The notes beneath the pieces are model-generated. The model was given only the letters and a program-made list of their open reading frames with translations, was not told the DNA's origin and made no database searches. From positions 1 through 43,991 of the forward strand of contig NZ_JNXT01000068.1 of assembly GCF_000716675.1 (NCBI RefSeq): a stretch of DNA of 43,991 bases. The letters are read 5' to 3'. This document shows positions 8,728-15,410 of this stretch, one piece after another (within the stretch, counting starts at the first letter, position 1; the number at the start of each line of letters is the position of its first letter). The position numbers and the translations under genes are program-made. Source of the DNA: Streptomyces alboflavus (GTDB lineage Bacteria > Actinomycetota > Actinomycetes > Streptomycetales > Streptomycetaceae).

Positions 8728-9432
8728 ATGGCTGTCGAAGGGCGTCGCCGCCGGGATCCGGCGCAGCGGATCGCGGAGATCGTCGCCGCCACCGAGCGGG
8801 TCATCGCCGAGCGCGGCATCGAGGGCCTGACGCACCGCGCGGTCGCCGCCGAGGCGGGTGTGCCACTGGGCGCGACGACGTACCACTTCGCCACCAAGGA
8901 CGATCTGATCGCGGCCGCGCTGCGGCGCTCCGTCGACCGGTTCGGGGCGTATCTCGACGAGTGGGTGGCCCGCCGCCCGGGGCTCACGCCCGAGCAGTGT
9001 GCCGTGCTGCTCGCCGACGCCGTCCTTCCGCCCGCCGACGGGCCCGAACGCGACCAGCAGATGGTGGAGTTCGAGCTGTACGTCGCCGCCATGCGCCGCC
9101 CCGCCCTGCGGGAGATCGCCGAGCAGCACCACCGGCTTTCCGTGCGGGCCCTCGCGCACTACACCGACGCGGATACCGCCGAGGCGGCCGGTGTCGCGCT
9201 CATGGGGGTCAGCCTGCGGGCCCTGGCCGCGCCGGAGCCGCCCACCCGGGCGGAGGTCGAGCGGGTGCTGCGGCGCATTCTCGTGCCCAATGCCGCACTG
9301 GGTGCCGGTGGGGTGGAGCAGGGGCAGGAGCGGGAGCAGGGGCGGGAGTTGGCGTTGGAGCGGCGAGCCGAGGCAGAGGCCGGGCGGGCCGAGGCAGAGG
9401 TCGGGCGGGCCGAGGCGGAGGTCGGGCCGTGA
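8728..9432 (+). CDS. TetR-family regulator with a repeat-encoded C-terminal tail
   Basis: 234 aa. The N-terminal HTH is typical (RIAEIVAATERVIAERGIEGLTHRAVAAEAGVPLGATTYHFATKDDLI). A ligand-binding alpha domain follows to about residue 195. The last 40 residues are low in complexity; 21 of them come from three copies of a 21-bp repeat (9367-9429), giving a repeated GRAEAE unit unusual for TetR proteins. GAGGAG precedes the ATG at 8728. It is divergent from the VOC pair, its likely target, and its TGA overlaps the GTG start of the next gene. Confidence 0.92.
   Translation: MAVEGRRRRDPAQRIAEIVAATERVIAERGIEGLTHRAVAAEAGVPLGATTYHFATKDDLIAAALRRSVDRFGAYLDEWVARRPGLTPEQCAVLLADAVLPPADGPERDQQMVEFELYVAAMRRPALREIAEQHHRLSVRALAHYTDADTAEAAGVALMGVSLRALAAPEPPTRAEVERVLRRILVPNAALGAGGVEQGQEREQGRELALERRAEAEAGRAEAEVGRAEAEVGP
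9367..9429 (+). repeat. Three 21-bp tandem repeats at a gene junction
   Basis: Three copies (9367-9387, 9388-9408, 9409-9429) differ at a few positions, are in frame with the TetR gene, and run exactly into the GTG start of the following gene. Confidence 0.85.
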
Positions 9433-10613
9433 TCGCCCGGCGCCGCGCCGTCACCGACGCCGAGCGGCGGGCCCGGCTCGGCGTCCGGCACCTCCTCGCG
9501 CCCGGGACCCGCGCCGACCGGATCGAGGACGTCACCGACGCCCTGGTCGGCCTGCACGCCACCGACCCCGCGACGGTCTACCTCTCCGCCGCGGCCCGGC
9601 TCGCGGAGCCGTCCGTCGCGGAGGTGGAGCGGGGGCTCTACGACGACCTCACGGTGACGCGGATGCTGTGCATGCGGCGCACCATGTTCGTCGTGCCGAC
9701 CCCGCTGGCGCCGCTCGTGCACGCCTCGACCGCGCGGGCCGTGGCGGCCAAGGAGCGCGCGGGCTCGCTGGCGTTCCTCGCGCAGATCGGCTGGGACGAG
9801 CGCCGGTACGCCGCCGCGGAGCGGGCCGCGCTCGCCGCGCTGGCCGCCCGTGGTGTCGCGGGCGCCGCCGAACTCGCCCGTGATGTACCGGAGTTGAGTG
9901 AGAAGGTGCTGGCGAGCCCCGGCAAGTCGTACGCCTCCTGGCAGACCGCGGGCTCCCGGATCCTGCGGGTCCTCGCGGCCGAGGGGCGGATCCGGCGGGC
10001 CCGGCCGCGCGGCAGCTGGACCTCCAGCCAGTTCCGGTGGACGACCGCGCCCGAGCACCCCGCCGACGGCGCCGACCCCGTCGCCGCCAAGGCCGCCCTG
10101 GCCCGCCGCTATCTGTACGCCTTCGGCCCGGCCACCGTGGACGACCTGAAGTGGTGGACCGGCTGGACGCTCACCGACGCCCGCAAGGCGCTCGCCGCGG
10201 TGGGCGCGCGGGACGTGGACCTGGACGACGGCGGCACCGGCTGTCTCGCGCCCGACGACGAGGCCCCCGTGCCCGCCGCCGAACCCTGGGTGGCCCTGCT
10301 CCCCGGCCTCGACCCCACGCCGATGGGCCGCCGCCACCGCGACTTCTACCTCGATCCGGCGCACGTCCCCGCCCTCTTCGACCGCAACGGCAACATCGGC
10401 CCGACCGTCTGGGCCGACGGCCGGATCGTCGGCGCCTGGGCCCAGCGCGCGGACGGCGAGGTGACGTACCGCCTCCTCACGGACGTGGGCGCGGAGGCGC
10501 GCGAGGCGGTGGCGGTGCGGGCCGGGGAACTGGCCGCGTGGCTCGGCCCGACGCGGGTGACACCGGCGTACCGGACGCCGCTGGAGCGGGAGTTGGCGGG
10601 CGGGAAGGGGTGA
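9429..10613 (+). CDS. AlkZ/YcaQ-like winged-helix (HTH_42) protein
   Basis: 394 aa of the winged-helix family that includes the DNA glycosylases AlkX (YcaQ) and AlkZ, which unhook interstrand crosslinks or remove bulky alkyl adducts. Tandem winged helices cover about residues 30-330, with a C-terminal beta segment (LLPGLDPTPMGRRHRDFYL). At the place where AlkZ has its catalytic Q-x-Q, this protein reads H43-A-T45 followed by DP, so the usual catalytic glutamines are missing. The GTG start overlaps the TetR stop (GTGA), implying co-translation and control by that regulator. Glycosylase activity is unproven. Confidence 0.85.
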   Translation: MIARRRAVTDAERRARLGVRHLLAPGTRADRIEDVTDALVGLHATDPATVYLSAAARLAEPSVAEVERGLYDDLTVTRMLCMRRTMFVVPTPLAPLVHASTARAVAAKERAGSLAFLAQIGWDERRYAAAERAALAALAARGVAGAAELARDVPELSEKVLASPGKSYASWQTAGSRILRVLAAEGRIRRARPRGSWTSSQFRWTTAPEHPADGADPVAAKAALARRYLYAFGPATVDDLKWWTGWTLTDARKALAAVGARDVDLDDGGTGCLAPDDEAPVPAAEPWVALLPGLDPTPMGRRHRDFYLDPAHVPALFDRNGNIGPTVWADGRIVGAWAQRADGEVTYRLLTDVGAEAREAVAVRAGELAAWLGPTRVTPAYRTPLERELAGGKG

Positions 10614-10667
10614 AGGTCCCGGCGGCGGGTTCCGGGGCGGGAAGGGGTGCGGTCGGCAGGCGCCCGC

Positions 10668-10710
10668 GGGCTGGGCTGGGCCGGGCTGGGCTGGGCTGGG
10701 CTGGGCCGGG
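10668..10710. repeat. GGGCT pentamer tract
   Basis: Eight consecutive pentamers of GGGCT, two of them GGGCC, followed by GGG. Confidence 0.9.
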
Positions 10711-10728
10711 TGGGGTGTGATCGGCTTG

Positions 10729-10770
10729 GTTGCGGGTTGCGGGTTGCGGGTTGCGGGTTGCGGGTTGCGG
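10729..10770. repeat. GTTGCGG heptamer tract
   Basis: Six perfect tandem copies of GTTGCGG, followed by degenerate GGGCTGC-type copies to about 10830. Confidence 0.95.
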
Positions 10771-11040
10771 GTCGCAGGCGGCGGGCTGCGGGCGCGGGCT
10801 GCGGGCTGTGGGTGCGGGCTGCGGTCACTCGTCATGGTGGAGCCCGTAGCGCGCTCCTGGACGGTGCCCCGGGGACGGCAGTGGCGGGCCCGCCCGGTGA
10901 TGTTGTCTCGGACAGCCCGGTCCCATTCCCGGGCCACTCCACTACTCTGACGATTCATCACGCACACAGTGCGTGCACGCGGGGCGCGCGCGACGGGTGC
11001 GCGCGCCGGACGGGCAGAACGGCGACACATCGGGGGGCCG

Positions 11041-13314
11041 GTGTCCGACGATCTGGGATTCGGCAAGCTGCTGGACGACGACGGCCTGGTCGCCCGGCTG
11101 CTCGGCAAGACCTGCAAGGGGCGCAACCGCCCGCTCCTGTACGGGCCCGACCTGCCGGTGGTGTTCCTGACCGGCGGCCCCGGCATGGGCAAGGGACGAC
11201 TCCTGCGCTGCGTACGGGACGAGTTCGGGCGCCACATCCCCGCAGCCCACCTCGACTGCGCCGCACCCGTGCACGCCGAACGGGCCGCGCAGCACCCGAG
11301 CACCCGCTCCGAAGTCACCGAGACGCTGCGGGAGTTGGCCGTGCAGTTCGGCGCCTGGAGCGGGGACGGCGGAGCCATCGGGGTGCCGCGCCTGTACGCG
11401 GGCCTGGTGGCCGTCGCCGCCGGGGACCCGCTCGCGGGCCAGGCCGCAGGGCTCGACGAGGTGCGCAGGCACGACGACCTGCTGCCGAAGGGCTCGTTCT
11501 GGGGCGGTGTGCTGCACCGCGCGTTCCGCTCCTACCTCGCCGCGCTCGCGGCCCTCTTCGCCGCCCAACCGCTCGCCACCCCGCTCATCACCGCCATCCT
11601 CGACGAACTCTTCGAGCGGGTCTCCTCGGAGGGCAAGGCCACCCTGGAGGACTGCTACGGCGCCTACTCGGGCGCGGCCGGACACCCCCGGCTCGGACTG
11701 CACGCCCTGAGCGTCGACTTCCAGCAGGGCGGCGAGGGCCGCGCCAACGCCGAGAGCTTCCTGTTCCGGGCGCTGCGCGAGGACGTGGAGGCCGCGTACA
11801 CCTCGGTACGGGGCCGGATGGCGCGGGCCGGGCGGCCCGCCGTGCTCCTCGACCACGCCGACAACGCCCTCGGCAGACGGCTGCTCCGGCCGGTCCTGCT
11901 CGACCGGGAGAGCGGGCACCACGACCGGGTGGTGGTGATCGCCACGGCCCGCCGCGCGGACGGCGGCCGCTTCCTCTACCGGTCGACGGACGCCGACGCG
12001 GGGGTGGTGACGTCCTGGGGTCCCGGTGACGGCGGGCTGCCCGTCTGGCAGCGCAGGCAGGGCGGTGTGCCGGGCCTGGTCGCGCCCGCGCGGGGCGCCC
12101 TGCTCGTGGGCATGCCGACGCTGACGACGGAGCAGCAGAACAACGAGGTGGCGCGGCTCCAGGGGCACGGGGGCCACTCCGGGGCGGCGGGGCACGGGGC
12201 CCGGTCCGGGACCTCGGGAGCCGCGGGCCACGGCCAGGGGCACCCCGGCCCCGCCGGGCACCAGCCCGGCGAGCACGCCTCCCGGCTGCGCGTGGAGAGC
12301 GGCATCCACCGCCTCAGCGGCGGTCGGCCCCGGTTCGTGACGCGCCTCGGCGAGGGCGCCGCGTCGCTGCGGGCGCCGGACCCGGCCGCGTTCACCGACT
12401 GGGACCTCCTGGACGCGCCGGTGCGCTCGCGGGCGGAGCCGGAGGGACGGCCTGTGCCGGTCGCCGACCTGCTCCTGGACGACCTGGTGACCCGGCAGCT
12501 CCCCGAGGAACTGCCGCCCGAGCAGCACGACCACTGGCTCGACCTGCTCAGCCATCTGTCGGTCGCCCACACCGGGGCGTGCGCGCAGCACCTGATGCAG
12601 GCCCGCCAGGAGGGCCGTGACGAGCGGCTGTCCGCGTACCGCATCACCGAACTCCTCGCCGACAGCGGCTGGCCGCAGTGCCCGCGCCACTTCATCGGCG
12701 ACCGGGGGCTCCGGCATCTGCTGATGCGGCGGCTGTACCGGCTGCGCCCGGACGGCGCCGCCTGGCAGGAGGACCACGAGCTGCTGCGCGCCCACTTCGC
12801 GGCCCGCGCCGACACCGGTGCCGCCGACGACACCGATTCCGACGAGCCGTGTGGCACGGCGGGCGCGCACGCGGCGTACCACCACCTCGCCGCCGGGGGC
12901 GTCGAGGCGGCCGTCGACCATCTGACCGGGGCGTTCCCGCTGCGGGACCCCTCGCGCTCCATGGCGCGGTGGTGCGAGGAACTGCTCGCCGTCGCGGGCG
13001 CCCCGTGTGCGGCCCCGCTGTCCGGCGCCCCGGACGACCGGCACGCCCGCGCGCTCGGCGAGGCCCCGCCCGCCGGCGGTGACTGGCTGCGGCGCCGCGT
13101 CGACCGGCTGCTGCACGCGGTGTGGCTGTACGAGGACCGGACGCGCCCGGTCGACCAGGCGCTCACGGGCACGTGGCGGCCGTTGCTCGACCGGCTCGGC
13201 GAGGAGCCGGTGCCGGGCACGGAGGTGCTCACGCGCACGGCCGGGGAGTGGGCGCAACTGGCTCAGGAGAGACAGCCGTTGAAGCCGTGCGCGTGCACGC
13301 GGCACCTCGGCTAG
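11041..13314 (+). CDS. STAND-like P-loop ATPase
   Basis: 757 aa, cytoplasmic by prediction. The P-loop is FLTGGPGMGKGRLL (residues 42-55), with Gly52 where Ser/Thr usually binds Mg2+. A Walker B-like AVLLDHAD has its Asp at residue 271. A Gly/His-rich linker spans about residues 375-415. The C-terminal half is helical, with a winged-helix-like segment and a repeat-like HAAYHHLAAGGVEAAVDHL, reminiscent of STAND NTPases that sense ligands and switch signalling. No effector or DNA-binding domain is evident. The GTG at 11041 is preferred over the Arg-rich extension from 10969. The next gene, 88 bp on, encodes a membrane receptor, so the two may work together. Function is unknown. Confidence 0.8.
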   Translation: MSDDLGFGKLLDDDGLVARLLGKTCKGRNRPLLYGPDLPVVFLTGGPGMGKGRLLRCVRDEFGRHIPAAHLDCAAPVHAERAAQHPSTRSEVTETLRELAVQFGAWSGDGGAIGVPRLYAGLVAVAAGDPLAGQAAGLDEVRRHDDLLPKGSFWGGVLHRAFRSYLAALAALFAAQPLATPLITAILDELFERVSSEGKATLEDCYGAYSGAAGHPRLGLHALSVDFQQGGEGRANAESFLFRALREDVEAAYTSVRGRMARAGRPAVLLDHADNALGRRLLRPVLLDRESGHHDRVVVIATARRADGGRFLYRSTDADAGVVTSWGPGDGGLPVWQRRQGGVPGLVAPARGALLVGMPTLTTEQQNNEVARLQGHGGHSGAAGHGARSGTSGAAGHGQGHPGPAGHQPGEHASRLRVESGIHRLSGGRPRFVTRLGEGAASLRAPDPAAFTDWDLLDAPVRSRAEPEGRPVPVADLLLDDLVTRQLPEELPPEQHDHWLDLLSHLSVAHTGACAQHLMQARQEGRDERLSAYRITELLADSGWPQCPRHFIGDRGLRHLLMRRLYRLRPDGAAWQEDHELLRAHFAARADTGAADDTDSDEPCGTAGAHAAYHHLAAGGVEAAVDHLTGAFPLRDPSRSMARWCEELLAVAGAPCAAPLSGAPDDRHARALGEAPPAGGDWLRRRVDRLLHAVWLYEDRTRPVDQALTGTWRPLLDRLGEEPVPGTEVLTRTAGEWAQLAQERQPLKPCACTRHLG

Positions 13315-13325
13315 CGCGACGTGCT

Positions 13326-13349
13326 CCGGCCGGGCCGACGCCCGGCCGG
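13326..13349 (+). terminator. Hairpin between ATPase and receptor genes
   Basis: CCGGCCGGGC (13326-13335), loop CGAC, GCCCGGCCGG (13340-13349): a perfect 10-bp stem starting 12 nt after the ATPase stop. It may lower read-through rather than stop it. Confidence 0.55.
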
Positions 13350-13376
13350 CGAAGGGCTCATCAGGAGGCGGCGACG

Positions 13377-13409
13377 GTGAACGGCGGGAGAGGGCGTACG
13401 CGGTGCTGA
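13377..13409 (+). CDS. Possible 10-codon coupling ORF
   Basis: GTG start 8 nt after a perfect AGGAGG (13363-13368). It encodes ten residues ending RTRC, and its TGA overlaps the start region of the receptor gene in another frame (GTGCTGA). It may deliver ribosomes to the receptor start. Expression is a guess from position alone. Confidence 0.3.
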   Translation: MNGGRGRTRC

Positions 13410-14986
13410 ACTGGCTGTACAACCATCTGTGGGCCACCCCCCTGAAGAAGGCCGTGACCGTCCTGGTCGTCGTGGCCGTGGGGACGGCGGCGGGCATCCT
13501 CGTGCCGCGGAACGTCGGCGGCCCCGACACCTGCGCCGACGGCGTGGAGCGGCACGACGGCGAGTGCGTCGGCGTCAACGGCTCCGGCTACGACTTCGGC
13601 ACCCCCGAGATCAGCAAGGTCAGCGACGCCATCGCCGAGGAGAACCGGCGCGTCGAGGACAAGCCGCACGTCACCGTCGCGATGATGCTGCCGCTCCAGC
13701 CGGAGTCCGCGGCCGAGCGCAGACAGCTCCGCAGCGACGTCCAGGGCGCCTACCTCGCGCAGTACCGCGCCAACCGCAGCGAGCAGAAGCCCCTGCTCCG
13801 CCTCGTCCTCGCCAACCCCGGCCGGAACTACGCCCAGCAGGAGCGGGTCGTCGACGACCTGGCCGAGCTCGCCGACTCCACGACCCACAACCTGCGCGCG
13901 GTCACCGGCTTCAACCTGAGCCTGCGCAACACCATCGACGCCGTCGACCGGCTCACCAACGAGCTGCGCATCCCCGTCCTGATCAGCCGCGCGAGCGCCG
14001 ACGAACTCGCCAACCCCGAGGGCCGCGAGGCCAAGCCGCGCTTCAAGGGCCTGGCCCGGGTCATCCCCACCAACCGCCAACAGGCCCAGGCGCTCGCCGA
14101 GTTCCACCGCGGCCTGGAGGACCAGGACACCGTCCTGGTCAAGGACACCCGCCCCGACGACATCTACGTGGAGTCCCTCGCGCGGGCGTTCAGCACGGAC
14201 GAGCCGGGGCCGCCCGGCGCCAAGGACCAGGAGTTCACGTCCCCGTCGATCAACGAAGCCGGGGCCACCGGCAACGACTTCTCCCTCATCGGCCACAACA
14301 TCTGCCAGTCCCGCGCGCGCGTCGTCTACTTCGCCGGGCGCCCCGTCCACCTGCGTCTGTTCGCCCTCAAGCTGGCGGAGGTGCCGTGCGACGGGAAGCG
14401 GTACACGATCGTGAGCGGGTCGGGGGCGGCGACCCTCGACCGGTACATGAGCGAGGCCGACTGGAAGAAGCTCCAGGGCGACGCGAGCACGCGGCACGCC
14501 GCCGTCACCGTGCAGTACACCGCCCCCGCGCACCCCGGCGCGTGGGACAAGGAGCTGAGCGGGGAGCGGAAGCAGCCCGGGCATCTGGTGGAGCCGCAGC
14601 GGGAGTTGGCGGAGCTGCGGCAGCTCGTCTCGGGGCGGCGTGCCGGGGACATCGGGCCGGTCGAGCTGGACGACTCCCGCACCATGCTGGTGCACGACGG
14701 CTTCCGCACCATCGCGGCGGCGGTGTTCCTCGCGAACGCGCAAGTGCCGGGGGAGGTGCCGCCCCGCGAGCGCGTGTCCGCCCAGTGGTCCCGCCTGGAG
14801 TCCGCGCACCGGGTGGCCGGAACCAGCGGGTGGGTGTGCCTCACCAACGCGGGCAATCCCTACGACAAGCCGGTGGCCGTCGTCCAGCTGGATCCGCGAA
14901 CGCGAAGGCTCGCGTTCGTGGGCCTTGGCTGGCCGGAGGGCCGGGTTCAGCCCAAGGACTGCGTGGTCCCCAGTGGGACCAAGTGA
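13403..14986 (+). CDS. Membrane-anchored extracellular PBP1-like receptor
   Basis: 527 aa. An N-terminal helix (about residues 15-35, KKAVTVLVVVAVGTAAGILV) is preceded by a short Trp/Lys-rich cytoplasmic end, then a two-Cys loop (CADGVERHDGEC). The rest resembles type 1 periplasmic binding proteins of the amino-acid/amide receptor class: VTVAMMLPLQPESAAERRQL, LRLVLANPGRNYAQQE, LRAVTGFN, IPVLISRAS, VVYFAGR, YTIVSGSGAATL. No ABC permease or ATPase is nearby. As an anchored sensor it could signal to the upstream cytoplasmic ATPase. Similar proteins occur in Streptomyces under the label substrate-binding protein, without known ligand. The GTG start is supported by the TM segment beginning soon after it. 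Confidence 0.8.
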   Translation: MLNWLYNHLWATPLKKAVTVLVVVAVGTAAGILVPRNVGGPDTCADGVERHDGECVGVNGSGYDFGTPEISKVSDAIAEENRRVEDKPHVTVAMMLPLQPESAAERRQLRSDVQGAYLAQYRANRSEQKPLLRLVLANPGRNYAQQERVVDDLAELADSTTHNLRAVTGFNLSLRNTIDAVDRLTNELRIPVLISRASADELANPEGREAKPRFKGLARVIPTNRQQAQALAEFHRGLEDQDTVLVKDTRPDDIYVESLARAFSTDEPGPPGAKDQEFTSPSINEAGATGNDFSLIGHNICQSRARVVYFAGRPVHLRLFALKLAEVPCDGKRYTIVSGSGAATLDRYMSEADWKKLQGDASTRHAAVTVQYTAPAHPGAWDKELSGERKQPGHLVEPQRELAELRQLVSGRRAGDIGPVELDDSRTMLVHDGFRTIAAAVFLANAQVPGEVPPRERVSAQWSRLESAHRVAGTSGWVCLTNAGNPYDKPVAVVQLDPRTRRLAFVGLGWPEGRVQPKDCVVPSGTK

Positions 14987-14992
14987 TTCCTC

Positions 14993-15187
14993 TTACGCCG
15001 CCCTGGTCGGAGAGCCGTGACTCTCCGCCTCCGCCGTCGCCCACTCCGTCACCAGGCGTTGGTACTCCCGCCGCTGCTCGGTGCTCAGCCGCCCGCCGCA
15101 GCGCAGCCACAGCGCACGGATCTCCTCGTTCACCTCGTCGGCGGTGCGCGCCGACCGCCGGCTCTCGGAAGCGGGATTCGTGGCCAT
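14993..15187 (-). CDS. Small conserved hypothetical protein
   Basis: 64 aa, soluble, helical and charged: ARTADEVNEEIRALWLRCGG, then LSTEQRREYQRLVTEWATAEAE. It looks like a genuine small protein of two amphipathic helices with no known motif. It converges on the receptor gene with only 6 bp between stops. Its ATG has TACGCT 7 nt upstream and no Shine-Dalgarno, so it is probably leaderless. Confidence 0.65.
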   Translation of the reverse strand: MATNPASESRRSARTADEVNEEIRALWLRCGGRLSTEQRREYQRLVTEWATAEAESHGSPTRAA

Positions 15188-15194
15188 ACTGTGA

Positions 15195-15200
15195 AGCGTA
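15195..15200 (-). promoter_or_regulatory. -10 box of a probable leaderless promoter
   Basis: TACGCT on the minus strand ends 7 nt before the ATG at 15187. Confidence 0.45.
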
Positions 15201-15221
15201 CGTGCGCCGGAGTGAAGGCGA

Positions 15222-15269
15222 AGTGAGACCGATCACGAAGTGATCAACAGCTCACTGGGAGCGTATATA
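15222..15269 (+). promoter_or_regulatory. Nested dyad and promoter of the MFS gene
   Basis: Outer arms AGTGAG (15222-15227) and CTCACT (15251-15256) flank inner arms GATCAC (15231-15236) and GTGATC (15240-15245). GTGATC lies 18 nt before TATATA (15264-15269), so the dyad would cover the -35 of a plus-strand promoter. It is likely an operator for an unidentified regulator. Confidence 0.45.
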
Positions 15270-15410
15270 TCCGGCCAGGGGTCGGGAGGTCGCCCGGCGG
15301 CCGTCCCTCGCCTCAACCCCGGCTTGAGACTTTGCGGCCTCCACATCGCCACCACCGTGCCGCTCGGCGCTCGAAGTCTCCGGAAGTCCTTCAACGAAAC
15401 ACTTGAAGCC

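Larger units (their letters stand above)
10614..11040. other. Intergenic stretch with simple repeats
   Basis: No credible gene. The first 200 bp hold two simple-sequence tracts (10668-10710 and 10729-10770) and decayed G-rich copies to about 10830. The remainder carries the upstream region of the ATPase gene. No clear promoter was recognised. Confidence 0.7.

Noticed and set aside
10729..10770. CRISPR-like array
   Set aside because: The repeat unit is 7 bp without spacers; it is a simple tandem repeat.
9159..11378. Minus-strand frame of about 740 codons over the AlkZ-like gene and the tandem repeats
   Set aside because: Its Pro-rich repeats simply translate the microsatellites, and it is antisense to supported genes.
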